In this document: one piece after another, positions 33,194-41,729 of the stretch
Numbering within the stretch: the stretch's first letter is position 1
Layout: every line of letters starts with the position of its first letter
Origin: Ferdinandcohnia sp047238305
Lineage (GTDB): Bacteria > Bacillota > Bacilli > Bacillales > Bacillaceae_L
Direction: 5' to 3'
Length of the DNA: 64,000 nucleotides
Assembly (NCBI RefSeq): GCF_047238305.1
Contig: NZ_JBDFMO010000001.1
Coordinates: 186,001 to 250,000 of the forward strand
The notes under the pieces: generated by a model
Seen by the model: only the letters and a program-made list of their open reading frames with translations
Told to the model about the DNA's origin: nothing
Databases searched by the model: none
Made by a program: the position numbers and the translations under genes

Positions 33194-33940
33194 ATGAGAA
33201 ATCCCCCAAAAATTTACCTATTTTATTTTATATCTGCACTTATATGTGTATTTGTTGTGCTGCTAACCATTCAACAGAAAAGTAAAGCAGCAAAACCAGT
33301 ATCCATTTCAGAACACGAGTATTCAATTATTGAAAAACTTACTTATAAACAACCTGTTACCATTGTCGCCTATGGTGATTCCATTACATGGGGATATGAA
33401 CGAGATACTAGAGGCAAAGTGAATCAGGTTAAAAATCCTTATCCAAAAGTCTTAGAAACACAACTCAGAAAAAAGTACGGATACAATAAAATAAAAGTGA
33501 TCAATAATGGGCATCCCGGCTGGACCTCTATTCAAGCTCTAAAAAATGTTGATGAGGAAGTTCTTACGATTCATCCGGATTTAGTCATTTTGATGTTTGG
33601 TATAAACGATGCAAGAGGTCATATGAAATATAGTCCAAATGCGCTCCCCGTCCCTGTTGAGCAATATAAAGAAAACAACCGACAAATACTACAAAAACTC
33701 AAAGAAAATGGGATTGAAGTTGTCGTCATCTCCCCAACAGCCATCACGAACAACAAAAATAACGGAAAGAAAACACAAGTATACTACTCAACGGCGATTA
33801 AATCCTTAGCCCAAGAAGAAAAAATTCAATATGTAGATGGTGATGATATTTCCATCAACGGGAATCTTTATGACGGAATTCACTTTAAAGCAGAAAAATA
33901 TCGATTAATTGCGGAAAAATTAATGCGTGACATATTTTAG
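33194..33940 (+). CDS. SGNH/GDSL-type hydrolase, membrane-anchored or secreted
   Basis: Esterase-type hydrolase, 248 residues. One N-terminal hydrophobic segment (IYLFYFISALICVFVVLLTI) acts as signal anchor. Block I is VAYGDSITWGYE with nucleophile Ser near residue 65; block III is LMFGINDARGH near 137; the catalytic Asp/His pair is DGIHFKAEKYR near the C-terminus. The family includes lipases, acyltransferases and peptidoglycan or polysaccharide deacetylases; substrate unknown. ATG follows GAAGGAGA. Its TAG stop overlaps the first base of a type A repeat. Confidence 0.88.
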   Translation: MRNPPKIYLFYFISALICVFVVLLTIQQKSKAAKPVSISEHEYSIIEKLTYKQPVTIVAYGDSITWGYERDTRGKVNQVKNPYPKVLETQLRKKYGYNKIKVINNGHPGWTSIQALKNVDEEVLTIHPDLVILMFGINDARGHMKYSPNALPVPVEQYKENNRQILQKLKENGIEVVVISPTAITNNKNNGKKTQVYYSTAIKSLAQEEKIQYVDGDDISINGNLYDGIHFKAEKYRLIAEKLMRDIF

Positions 33941-34001
33941 GGACAGGTTCACTGTCCCATTTTCCTATAGTGGTGGGACGCGGTACCTGTCCCATTGTCC
34001 C
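33940..34001. repeat. Interspersed palindromic repeat type A, inside a gene end
   Basis: GGGACAGGTTCACTGTCCC (33940-33958) and GGGACGCGGTACCTGTCCC (33975-33993) with ATTGTCCC. The right half lies within the reading frame of the convergent CotS-like gene. Confidence 0.85.
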
Positions 34002-34942
34002 TTTAACAAGTATTCGGTTTTTTCTTTTTCAAATTGGAGTAGTGATTGGATTTGCTGGGGGGATTCGGTTTGAGTAAGCTCTTTTACAAATAGATGTAAG
34101 GAATTATGTGGAAATGTGAGATACAAAATAAGAAGAGATACCATTTGATCGGTTATTGGATTTTCTTGAGTATATGCTTCTAGAATGGATTCGAAAACAG
34201 CATTGTCCCACTTCCCTGTTACCTTCCCCATTATTTTGATTATTCCATTCAGGTCCTTAGCAGGAATATCATATTTTGCTAAATCCCAATCAATGATAAA
34301 AAGCCCCGCTTCACTTTTTAATAGATTACCAACGTGGAGATCATTATGGCACAAAAACTGTTCATCTAAAGGAAGGTTCTTCAAAAACTGAAAGGAGGAT
34401 GATTTGTCCAATTCGTTTACAACCCTTTTCCCAGCATCTAAAAAGAAATCAACCTCCTCCCTGTTGGACTTCACCAGACGCATTCCCTCCAAAAGGATAA
34501 GAGCCCGCTTCATATTATCTTCCCAGTTGATTTCCTTAAAGAATATGTGTGCGTTGGGAGAATGATAGTTCAACGACAACTTGTGAACCATTCCAATTTG
34601 TTTTGATAGTCCAATCAGGTCACCTACTGAAACAACAAGTGGTGAGACGGACGGTACCCATTCTTGAAGATAATAGATGTTTCCTTCCCATCTAACATAA
34701 TCGTTTTGATGTATCGTTTTTACTAGTTTAGGAATGAGAACGCCTACTCCCCTTAAATACTCCGTTGCTTGCAAAAGAAAATGAAGCCTCTCAAAACTTA
34801 TCAATACTTGTTTTAACATGAAAAGACCTTGATTGGTCCTACACTTTATTACTAATGAACGTTTTGTTTTACGGATGATTTCGTAGCTTTCCAAAACTAG
34901 CTTATAATGCTCCATAAGCATCTTGGAACAATCAATATTCAT
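33965..34942 (-). CDS. CotS-like aminoglycoside-phosphotransferase-fold protein
   Basis: Kinase-fold protein of the spore-coat CotS/YutH/YsxE group, 325 residues. It opens MNIDCSKMLMEHYKLVLESY; the ATP-binding Lys is in GLFMLKQVLISFERLHFLL; the catalytic loop is FLCHNDLHVGNLLKS near residue 200; the metal-binding Asp is LFIIDWDLAKYDIPAKDL near 218. Proteins of this group are found in the coat of Bacillus spores. The last ten or so residues (GQWDRYRVPPL) come from a type A palindromic repeat that supplies the stop codon, so the native C-terminus has been replaced. Confidence 0.82.
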   Translation of the reverse strand: MNIDCSKMLMEHYKLVLESYEIIRKTKRSLVIKCRTNQGLFMLKQVLISFERLHFLLQATEYLRGVGVLIPKLVKTIHQNDYVRWEGNIYYLQEWVPSVSPLVVSVGDLIGLSKQIGMVHKLSLNYHSPNAHIFFKEINWEDNMKRALILLEGMRLVKSNREEVDFFLDAGKRVVNELDKSSSFQFLKNLPLDEQFLCHNDLHVGNLLKSEAGLFIIDWDLAKYDIPAKDLNGIIKIMGKVTGKWDNAVFESILEAYTQENPITDQMVSLLILYLTFPHNSLHLFVKELTQTESPQQIQSLLQFEKEKTEYLLKGQWDRYRVPPL

Positions 34943-34955
34943 GACTTCCCCCCTG

Positions 34956-35366
34956 CTAAATGACCTTTTCTATATAGACAGTATCAACATAATATCTCTT
35001 AATGCGAAAGCCCCAATGCTTGAATAATTTCAAAACACGCTCATTCTTTTTGTAGACCATTCCTCCAATTGTTAAGGCTCCTTTGTCTTTCGCATAATCA
35101 AGTAAGGTTGGCAAAAAAGACTGTGCAATCCCTCTACCTTGATAGAATGGGTCAAAAGCAACCATATCTATGAAAAATTCATTTTTTTCTTTTAGGCGAT
35201 AGCTTAAGAAGCCTACTATTTTATCTTGATCATCACAAACGAGTAAAACTTCCTCCGCTAGGTTCAACCTATTTTCAATCAACCCGGCATCAACTCCAAA
35301 AATGGCAGAACCCATTGCAATGATATGAGAATCATCCTTTTCAGGTATTCGAGTACGAACCTCCAC
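34956..35366 (-). CDS. GNAT-family N-acetyltransferase
   Basis: 136 residues, GTG start after GGAGGGG. Acetyl-CoA binding motif A is MVAFDPFYQGRGIAQSFLPT with QGRGIA near residue 75, followed by VYKKNERVLKLFKHWGFRIK typical of the C-terminal GNAT strand. It is 13 bp upstream of the CotS-like gene on the same strand, so they probably share a transcript. Acceptor substrate unknown. Confidence 0.85.
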   Translation of the reverse strand: MEVRTRIPEKDDSHIIAMGSAIFGVDAGLIENRLNLAEEVLLVCDDQDKIVGFLSYRLKEKNEFFIDMVAFDPFYQGRGIAQSFLPTLLDYAKDKGALTIGGMVYKKNERVLKLFKHWGFRIKRYYVDTVYIEKVI

Positions 35367-35517
35367 TGTTTTCCCCTCCTATTCTATTTTTGTTTTCACT
35401 ATATGAAAGGAAAAGCTTTTTGTTAAAAAAATGTGTTTTTGCAGTAAGGTAAATGGCGTGTACAGTCATTGAACGGATACGTAAGATAGAGTAATCCATT
35501 TGAAGGGAGGGATTATT

Positions 35518-35862
35518 GTGGATAAAAAAATCAATAGAGAACAAGTTAAGAATTTGGTAGAAGCTTCTGTTTCTTCCTTTGCAACAGCATTTGCTGAGGC
35601 CTTTTCGAACTCCTTTGCAGAAGGCATTAAAAAAGCAGCCGCAGCAGAAAAAAACAATCCAGCATTAGCGCAACTAAATGCGCTTGCACCAGTCATTGCT
35701 GAATCCTTTGCACAAGCATTTTCAACCGGATTTTCTGAAAGTCTAACAACACTATCTCAACAATCAGGTTCTGATAAATTCTCTGATAAATTCTCTGACA
35801 AGTTCTCTGACAAATTCTCTGACGATGCAGCTGCTAGAAAAGCAGATGACTCAGAAGATTGA
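35518..35862 (+). CDS. Phe-repeat, FSDK-tandem protein of unknown function
   Basis: 114 residues from GTG 35518, after AAGGGAGGG; the longer frame from 35500 includes the ribosome site and is not used. Two related segments, SSFATAFAEAFSNSFAEGI and APVIAESFAQAFSTGFSESL, place Phe every fourth residue, giving one aromatic face on a helix. The C-terminus has four FSDK-type repeats encoded by a 12-bp DNA tandem, then an acidic end. No signal peptide or recognised domain. The pattern suggests an amphipathic, possibly membrane- or coat-binding protein. I do not recognise a family. Confidence 0.65.
   Translation: MDKKINREQVKNLVEASVSSFATAFAEAFSNSFAEGIKKAAAAEKNNPALAQLNALAPVIAESFAQAFSTGFSESLTTLSQQSGSDKFSDKFSDKFSDKFSDDAAARKADDSED
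35770..35817 (+). repeat. 12-bp tandem repeat, four copies
   Basis: TCTGATAAATTC twice, TCTGACAAGTTC, TCTGACAAATTC, then a fifth partial unit. It is in frame and encodes SDKF repeats. Such arrays change length by slippage. Confidence 0.9.
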
Positions 35863-35869
35863 TCTAACT

Positions 35870-35932
35870 AGGGACAGGTGCGTGATCCCAGTCCACAACA
35901 CGGGTGGGACGCGGTACCTGTCCCTATGTCCC
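35870..35932. repeat. Interspersed palindromic repeat type A
   Basis: GGGACAGGTGCGTGATCCC (left half, diverged) and GGGACGCGGTACCTGTCCC (right half), 8 bp after the FSDK-protein stop. The remaining 35933-36196 holds only promoter-like AT-rich sequence. Confidence 0.75.
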
Positions 35933-36196
35933 AAAAAGTCATATTCGTCATTTTTCAGTAATATACGTCATAAAACAACCTTGGATTCAATCCTGTCAAT
36001 AGGTATATCTGAGTAGTTTTTTCCTATAATGACAAAAATGAACAACAAGCTCATTTCATCAAATCTATTTATTTTCAACTCTCGTTTGCTGTTAAAATAG
36101 TAGGATTGTTACAGAAGGAAATGTCTTCCTCCAATATTACAAAAATCACATGCTATGATTTTATTGTATCTTGATACACAACAAGGAGGACTAAAA

Positions 36197-36925
36197 ATGA
36201 AGAAAACAATACTATCTTTAGCAGTAGCAGGTGCGTTATTAGTAACTGGACCATTAGCTAGTTCTGCGGAACAAGTAGATGGTTCTACTAAAAATGTATA
36301 TGAAGGTCGTTATGTTGTATCTGTTAACAACTCTACAAATTGGAATGATCTCATTCAAAACTTACTAAAAAAATATTATTCTCAATACGGACAAACTCAA
36401 GGGAAAGTAGAGCAACCTACACAACCAGTTAAAGTGCCTACAGAACAAAAAGTAGAAGAGCCTGTTCAGGAAACTCCTGTTGCTCAACAGCCTGTCCAAC
36501 AGCAACCAGCAGAACAAACAAAGGAAACAACAAAACAAGCTACTTATTCATTAAGCCAGTTTGAGCAGGAAGTTGTCACATTAACAAATAAAGAACGTGC
36601 AAAATACGGCTTACAGCCCCTCAAAATTGATTTGAAATTAAGTGAGGTGGCGAGAACAAAATCTTCTGATATGAAGAAGAATAGCTATTTTTCTCATACA
36701 AGCCCAACCTACGGATCTCCATTTGATATGATGAAACAATTTGGCATTCAATACCGTGCGGCTGGTGAAAATATTGCGAAGGGGCAACGTTCCCCACAAG
36801 AAGTTGTCAATGGGTGGATGAATAGTGAAGGGCATCGCAAGAACATTTTAAGCTCAAACTTTACTCACATTGGCGTTGGACATGTAGAGGGTAACTATTG
36901 GACACAGATGTTCATCGGCAAATAG
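36197..36925 (+). CDS. Secreted CAP/SCP-domain protein (YkwD-like)
   Basis: 242 residues from ATG 36197, after ACAAGGAGGA. The signal peptide KTILSLAVAGALLVTGPLAS ends near residue 26. A low-complexity Gln/Pro/Glu/Thr linker spans about 70-120. The C-terminal CAP domain (about 130-242) contains TLTNKERAKYGLQPLKIDLK, SYFSHTSPTYGSPFDMM, GENIAKGQRSPQEVVNGWMN and SEGHRKNILSSNFTHIGVGH, the standard CAP motifs with the paired His and Glu. Bacillus homologues are extracellular and of unknown function, sometimes linked to sporulation. Confidence 0.9.
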   Translation: MKKTILSLAVAGALLVTGPLASSAEQVDGSTKNVYEGRYVVSVNNSTNWNDLIQNLLKKYYSQYGQTQGKVEQPTQPVKVPTEQKVEEPVQETPVAQQPVQQQPAEQTKETTKQATYSLSQFEQEVVTLTNKERAKYGLQPLKIDLKLSEVARTKSSDMKKNSYFSHTSPTYGSPFDMMKQFGIQYRAAGENIAKGQRSPQEVVNGWMNSEGHRKNILSSNFTHIGVGHVEGNYWTQMFIGK

Positions 36926-36945
36926 GTTGATACTTTAATTAAAAT

Positions 36946-36979
36946 GGCACTCAGCGAAGGACGTTGAGTGCCGTTTTTG
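36946..36979 (+). terminator. Terminator after CAP gene
   Basis: GGCACTCAGCG and CGTTGAGTGCC stem followed by GTTTTTGG. Confidence 0.8.
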
Positions 36980-37002
36980 GTTTTCATTCAGTTGTAAAAA
37001 AA

Positions 37003-37443
37003 CTACTTATTAATCAGTGATACAGCCGCGCGTAAGCCAAGATAGTAGCTGTCAATTCCAAATCCACAAATTTGACCTTTTGCAATTTCTGCAAAAACAG
37101 AATGATGCCTGAATTCTTCTCGAGCATGAATATTGGACATATGAATCTCAATGATCGGCACTTCGAGAATCTCTAGTGCATCCCTCAATCCGTAACTATA
37201 ATGCGTCCATGCTCCTGCATTTATCATCACTGCATCTTTTTTTTCAAAATAAGCCCTATGGATTCTTTCGCACATCTCACCTTCATGATTGGTCTGAAAG
37301 CTTTCGATCTCGACGCCAAGCTCGTTTGCCAGTTCTTTAAGTCCTGCATCAATTTCCTCTAACGTCACCGTACCATATTGAACAGGGTCTCTTTTTCCAA
37401 ACATGTTATGATTAATTCCATGTAGCATCAGAATTTTTTTCAT
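37003..37443 (-). CDS. aroQ: 3-dehydroquinate dehydratase, type II
   Basis: Converts 3-dehydroquinate to 3-dehydroshikimate. 146 residues, standard size. Catalytic Arg and Tyr of the mobile loop are kept (GKRDPVQYGTVT near residue 17), as are the Asn of INAGAWTHYS near 73 and the His of HAREEFRHHS near 100. Several normally invariant positions differ: NMFGKRDP for NLLGTREP and NAGAWTHYSYGL for NPGAYTHTSVAL. It may be a specialised paralogue rather than the housekeeping copy. Divergent from a shikimate kinase. Confidence 0.85.
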   Translation of the reverse strand: MKKILMLHGINHNMFGKRDPVQYGTVTLEEIDAGLKELANELGVEIESFQTNHEGEMCERIHRAYFEKKDAVMINAGAWTHYSYGLRDALEILEVPIIEIHMSNIHAREEFRHHSVFAEIAKGQICGFGIDSYYLGLRAAVSLINK

Positions 37444-37683
37444 TTCTTCTTCCCCTAACCAATGAATTTAGAGTTTTTAAACACCCTCTAAGTATAACTT
37501 GTAATAGAATTTTCAGGCAATAAAAAGAGATTTATCTTTGCTCAATCCATCAAGTTCCATTATGAATTTTCAAAATAATCAAGATCGAATTTGATATTTT
37601 CTTTTGAAAATCAAAAAACATATGATAGTATTTATTAAAATAAACCATTAAAGTATATGAAACTAACAATAGGAAGTGCCGAA

Positions 37684-38232
37684 GTGAATAATCAAAGTAT
37701 TTCATTAAGAGAAAAGAGTATCGTTTTCATCGGTTTTATGGGCGTTGGAAAAACAACGATTGGTAAACTCGTTGCCCAAAAATTATTTCGAAGTTTTGTA
37801 GATATTGATCAAGAGATTGAAAAAGAATACAATATGCCAACTTCAAAAATTTTTAAGCAAATTGGAGAAAAGGCGTTTCGAGAAAAAGAAAAAGAAGTTA
37901 TATCAAACTATTGCACTCAAAAGTTAAAAATTATTTCTCTTGGTGGTGGTGCCTTTTTACAAAAGGAGATTAGAGATATTTGTTTGAAAAACTGTATTAT
38001 CTTTTATTTAGACGTTTCCTGGGATTCTTGGAAGGAAAGAATCGACATATTGATTGATAGCCGGCCCGTTTTACAAGGTCGCACTTTACAAGAAATTGAA
38101 GAACTATTTAGAGAAAGACAAGAAATATATTCATTACACCATTCCAAATTAAATACTGACAACCATGATGTTGAGGAAATTGCAGATTATATTATCGAAT
38201 CATTAAAGTTAGCTTGGGAATTATACGATTAA
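37684..38232 (+). CDS. aroK: Shikimate kinase
   Basis: Phosphorylates shikimate with ATP. 182 residues from GTG 37684, which follows AGGAAG; an ATG at 37657 has no site. Walker A GFMGVGKTTIGKLVA near residue 17; shikimate-binding Asp/Arg in FVDIDQEIEKEY and AFREKEKEVIS; ISLGGGAFLQ near 88; lid SRPVLQGRTLQEIEE near 125. Divergent from the type II dehydroquinase, so two non-adjacent steps of the shikimate pathway are paired here. Confidence 0.88.
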   Translation: MNNQSISLREKSIVFIGFMGVGKTTIGKLVAQKLFRSFVDIDQEIEKEYNMPTSKIFKQIGEKAFREKEKEVISNYCTQKLKIISLGGGAFLQKEIRDICLKNCIIFYLDVSWDSWKERIDILIDSRPVLQGRTLQEIEELFRERQEIYSLHHSKLNTDNHDVEEIADYIIESLKLAWELYD

Positions 38233-38237
38233 AATAG

Positions 38238-38275
38238 AAAGAGGGTAGCCCCATCTAATCGGGCACACCCTCTTT
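38238..38275. terminator. Bidirectional terminator
   Basis: AAAGAGGGTAGCCC and GGGCACACCCTCTTT form a long interrupted stem between the convergent aroK and DSD1-type genes. Confidence 0.8.
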
Positions 38276-38328
38276 CCTCTTATTTCCTAGAATAATAGCA
38301 ATAGTTTAAGCTATCTCTAATACCTTCA

Positions 38329-39435
38329 TCACTGCAGTTTCCCTCTACATAAGATTGAAATTTCTTCTACTACCTCATCTCCAGAAACTAGATAGGCGTG
38401 ATCATAGAGGTTACAGACTGGGCAAATATGATTTGGTATGATTTCAAGCTTTTCACCAATTGCAACTTGATTTCTGAATTCTTCATTATAGATGATTGCA
38501 TGTTCATCATACACTTGGTCAATATGTACACCGTAGTTTTTAATATAGCCTAAACCAGTAGTTGCACAAATTCCTTGGCTTCGTGACTGCATCGTGATTC
38601 CTTTTGCCCCAACGTCGGTAATGACTCGTTCACTTGTTGGTTTACTGATGACTGTTGTTAGGACACTCGCTGCACATCTATCATATGTACCAATTGCATT
38701 TCCTTGTGAGACATCCATAAGGATATACGTTCCGATACGGAGTTCAGTTACTCCCTCCATGACTCCAAAATCATGCATGAGCGGTGGTGTAGAACCAATG
38801 CTGACCGTTTCCAATGGGCAGCCTAATTTTTGCGCAAGATGAGCAAAATGAAGAGTACGTTTTTGCGCTGCGTTGTATAGTTCGCGGCATTCCTCTAAGT
38901 CTTTTGCTTTGTATGTGTGGCCATCATGCGAAAAGATTCCTTTTAAATTCACATGGGAGCAATTTTTAATATATTCTACTAAACGTATATAATCGCTTTC
39001 TTCAATTACTCCAGAGCGGTTTTCCCCCACTTCAATTTCAATCAGAACTTGCGCTGGCTTTTTGCTGTCACCAAACACCTTTTCTATCGTTTCACACTGT
39101 TCAATACTGTCCACACCAAAGGAAATATCAATGGTTTCTGCGAGCTTCTTGATGCGATTTAATTTAACTTCCCCGACGATTTCATTCGCAATAAAAATAT
39201 CGTTTAATCCATTTTCAGCCATGACTTCTGCTTCTCCAACCTTTGCGACGGTAATGCCTTTGGCACCTGCATCTACTTGTAGTTTCGCAAGAGCAGGCAT
39301 TTTATGCGTCTTTGTATGTGGACGAAGGGTAACACCATATTTAGTAGCATAGGATTGCATTCGTTCAATGTTATCCATCATGATTTCACGGTCAATAAGT
39401 AAGGATGGCGTATCTAATTGATTCTTTTTCATCAT
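38329..39435 (-). CDS. DSD1-type PLP enzyme (D-serine/D-hydroxyaspartate dehydratase or D-threonine aldolase)
   Basis: Fold-type III PLP enzyme, 368 residues. The PLP lysine is in LRPHTKTHKMP near residue 40. The barrel carries IFSHDGHTYKAKDLEEC near 160 and VSIGSTPPLMH near 205. The metal site near the C-terminus reads IPNHICPVCNL: His-x-Cys, the pair that holds metal in eukaryotic-type D-serine dehydratase and D-threo-3-hydroxyaspartate dehydratase. D-threonine aldolases usually have His-x-Asp there. A dehydratase releasing an enamine is therefore favoured, and a RidA enamine hydrolase lies two genes upstream. Substrate not determined. Confidence 0.8.
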   Translation of the reverse strand: MMKKNQLDTPSLLIDREIMMDNIERMQSYATKYGVTLRPHTKTHKMPALAKLQVDAGAKGITVAKVGEAEVMAENGLNDIFIANEIVGEVKLNRIKKLAETIDISFGVDSIEQCETIEKVFGDSKKPAQVLIEIEVGENRSGVIEESDYIRLVEYIKNCSHVNLKGIFSHDGHTYKAKDLEECRELYNAAQKRTLHFAHLAQKLGCPLETVSIGSTPPLMHDFGVMEGVTELRIGTYILMDVSQGNAIGTYDRCAASVLTTVISKPTSERVITDVGAKGITMQSRSQGICATTGLGYIKNYGVHIDQVYDEHAIIYNEEFRNQVAIGEKLEIIPNHICPVCNLYDHAYLVSGDEVVEEISILCRGKLQ

Positions 39436-39475
39436 TATCTCTCCTTAAAAAAATCGATTCTCTCAATGTAAAAGT

Positions 39476-40582
39476 CTAATTGCTTTTAAGACCTGCCCCA
39501 CATAAAGGAAAAACAATTTGTTGGTCTTTTAATTCAGGGTATTTCTCAATATAGTGTAAGTATCCAGCGTAATTAGCCGCGGAAGTGATCTCCACATAAA
39601 TGCCTTTTAATGCGAGCTGCTTCCTGGCTTCTATGATACTTTCCTCGGACACACCGATTATATCTCCTTCTGTTGCTCGTATCGCTTGTAGGATTTCTGT
39701 TCCTCTTGCCGGTGCAGCAATTGCAATACCCTCGGCCAAGGTTCCTGTATGTTCAATAGGTTCAACCGCATCCTGACCTTCCTCGAAGGCTTTCATTATT
39801 GGAGCACAAGCTTCTGCTTGGACGGCAAGGATTCTAGGCATTTTCTCGATTTGCCCATTTGCCACTAACTCTTGAAAAGCAATATACGCTCCCATTAAGA
39901 GGGTTCCATTCCCTACCGGAATAATAAACGCTTCAGGCATTTTGTTATTCATCTGCTCAAACACTTCATACACATACGTTTTCGTACCTTCCCAAAAAAT
40001 CGGGTTATATATATGACTTGCATAAAATGAACCTGTGCTTTCCACCATGGCAATCGCGGCACTCGCTGTAGCTTCTCTCGTTCCTGGTACCTTATGAATG
40101 ACCGCACCATGTGCTTCAATCTGTGCTATTTTTTTACTAGAGGTCGATGCAGGAACGAAAATATCACATTGGATTCCAGCCCTTGCCCCATATGCCGCAA
40201 TGGCAGTTCCGGCATTTCCGCTACTGTCTGCAACAACTCTCTTAATACCTAACTTTTTCGCCATGGCAATGAGAAGGACAGCACCACGATCTTTGAATGA
40301 TAGCGTAGGCATATAATAGTCAGCCTTTGCTGTGACATTTTCAGCTATTTTGATAAGTGGAGTATCTCCTTCTCCAAGCGTAATCTCCTGCCATACATCT
40401 TCCTTTTCAAAGGGGAGTGCATCGATATATTTCCAAAGAGAGTGATTTCGAGAAGTGGCTGTTTCCGTAAAATCAACGGCCTTTTTCTCATATTCAAGGT
40501 TTAGTAGACCTCCACAATCACATTTCCATTTATTACTTTCCAACGGATATGTTGAATGACATTCCTTACAAATATAGTTCAT
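39476..40582 (-). CDS. Threonine synthase-like PLP enzyme
   Basis: Fold-type II PLP enzyme, 368 residues from ATG 40582 (after AAGGAAGA). An N-terminal zinc-ribbon-like segment CKECHSTYPLESNKWKCDCG precedes the catalytic domain. The PLP lysine is in TLSFKDRGAVLLIAMA near residue 95; SSGNAGTAIAAYGARAG binds substrate phosphate/carboxylate; PVGNGTLLMGAY near 223 binds PLP phosphate. It resembles ThrC, but no homoserine genes are near and the neighbours are amino-acid catabolic genes. A beta-eliminating dehydratase on another hydroxy- or diamino acid is possible. Confidence 0.8.
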   Translation of the reverse strand: MNYICKECHSTYPLESNKWKCDCGGLLNLEYEKKAVDFTETATSRNHSLWKYIDALPFEKEDVWQEITLGEGDTPLIKIAENVTAKADYYMPTLSFKDRGAVLLIAMAKKLGIKRVVADSSGNAGTAIAAYGARAGIQCDIFVPASTSSKKIAQIEAHGAVIHKVPGTREATASAAIAMVESTGSFYASHIYNPIFWEGTKTYVYEVFEQMNNKMPEAFIIPVGNGTLLMGAYIAFQELVANGQIEKMPRILAVQAEACAPIMKAFEEGQDAVEPIEHTGTLAEGIAIAAPARGTEILQAIRATEGDIIGVSEESIIEARKQLALKGIYVEITSAANYAGYLHYIEKYPELKDQQIVFPLCGAGLKSN

Positions 40583-40599
40583 CTTCACTCTTCCTTTTC

Positions 40600-40977
40600 T
40601 TAATCAATATAGGCAACGGCCTCAAGTTCAATTGAATATCCATAGTGTAGTTGATTAGTAGGAACAACAGCTCGTGCTGGCTTATGGTCACCAAAGTACT
40701 GTTTATAGATGGAATTGACAGTATCCCATAACGAAATATCTGAAATATAAATGGTGACCTTCATGATATCCTCTTTCTTTGCACCTGCTGAATCTAGTAC
40801 ATGGTCTAAGTTTGCCAACACTTGGTTTGTTTCGGCAGTAATATCACCACTCGTCCCTTCACCTGTAAAAGGATCAACCGGAAGCTGTCCTGAAATAAAG
40901 AGGAAATTGCCCTTTTGTGTTGCAGCGGAATAATGCCCAGGGTTTGGCTTTGCACCCTTAATTGAAATGAACTTCAT
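40600..40977 (-). CDS. RidA-family enamine/imine deaminase
   Basis: 125 residues. Hydrolyses reactive enamines and imines released by PLP dehydratases to keto acids and ammonia. Features: FLFISGQLPVDPFTG near residue 27, DIMKVTIYISD near 75, and the catalytic Arg in HKPARAVVPTNQLHYG near 103 with C-terminal IELEAVAYI. It sits between a transcription factor and two PLP enzymes on one strand, so it probably quenches their enamine products. Confidence 0.9.
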   Translation of the reverse strand: MKFISIKGAKPNPGHYSAATQKGNFLFISGQLPVDPFTGEGTSGDITAETNQVLANLDHVLDSAGAKKEDIMKVTIYISDISLWDTVNSIYKQYFGDHKPARAVVPTNQLHYGYSIELEAVAYID

Positions 40978-40999
40978 ACGAATTCCTCCTAGAGCTTAG

Positions 41000-41017
41000 A
41001 AATTTTTATATAGTAAA
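41000..41017. promoter_or_regulatory. AATTTTTATATA motif upstream of ridA
   Basis: AAATTTTTATATAGTAAA resembles sequences repeated in the 41730-41878 intergenic region. Candidate binding site of the YheO/DauR-type regulator; AT-rich context weakens it. Confidence 0.25.
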
Positions 41018-41033
41018 TGGACAGGTACGTAAC

Positions 41034-41690
41034 CTATCTTTTATTACTTTTTTCTTTAATTTCTTCGATATAGCTATAAACTGTGACTTTGGAGATATTT
41101 AATTTCTCCGCAACTCTATCGATCGTTCCACGGATTAAAAAGATTCCTTTTTGCTCCATAAACCGAACCATCTCTACCTTTTCATCACGTCTGAGCTTTT
41201 CAACCGGCTTATTACCAATAATTTTGTCGATTAAATCATGAGCAATCTCCTGTATATGCTCCGTTTCATTCGTTTGGTCACGCTGGTAATGTTGATTTGG
41301 TGGTAAGTCAGGATTTTGAGGAATCAAGCTGCTTAGCCAGTTGATATTTTCTGTAATTCGAGTCGTATCAATATTTATACATAGTGCACCAATCACTTTT
41401 TTGTCAGGATTTCTAATTAACAAGGTAGAAGATTTTATTAATCTACCATCTTCAGTCTGAAAATAATAATTTGCTGAATAATCATTCGTAAAGTTTTGAG
41501 AAAGCAACACATCCGTAATGAGATGGTTAAAGCTTTGTCCCACTTGCCTTCCGGTTACATGATTGTTGACAGTGTATACAACAGAGCTTTGAGGAACAGT
41601 TAAATCATGCAAAACAACTTCGCAATCATGCCCAAATGTTTTGGCGATCACCTCTGCTACTGGAATGTACTGTTCATGTATTGAATTCAT
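41034..41690 (-). CDS. YheO/DauR-type PAS-HTH transcriptional regulator
   Basis: 218 residues from ATG 41690, nine bases after GGAAAGG. The N-terminal YheO-like PAS domain has IAKTFGHDCEVVLHDLTVPQ near residue 20 and KKVIGALCINIDTT near 110. The C-terminal HTH is LIRGTIDRVAEKLNISKVTV then YSYIEEIK. DauR represses D-arginine catabolic genes in Pseudomonas; family members commonly govern amino-acid or purine use. It is upstream of ridA and the two PLP enzymes and divergent from the symporter, so it probably controls both arms of the island. Confidence 0.82.
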   Translation of the reverse strand: MNSIHEQYIPVAEVIAKTFGHDCEVVLHDLTVPQSSVVYTVNNHVTGRQVGQSFNHLITDVLLSQNFTNDYSANYYFQTEDGRLIKSSTLLIRNPDKKVIGALCINIDTTRITENINWLSSLIPQNPDLPPNQHYQRDQTNETEHIQEIAHDLIDKIIGNKPVEKLRRDEKVEMVRFMEQKGIFLIRGTIDRVAEKLNISKVTVYSYIEEIKEKSNKR

Positions 41691-41729
41691 TAAAAAATTC
41701 CTTTCCATTGTCGAGTTAATTAAAATATA

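Noticed and set aside
35770..35817. CRISPR-like short repeats
   Set aside because: Direct 12-bp repeats without spacers inside a coding frame; a protein tandem repeat.
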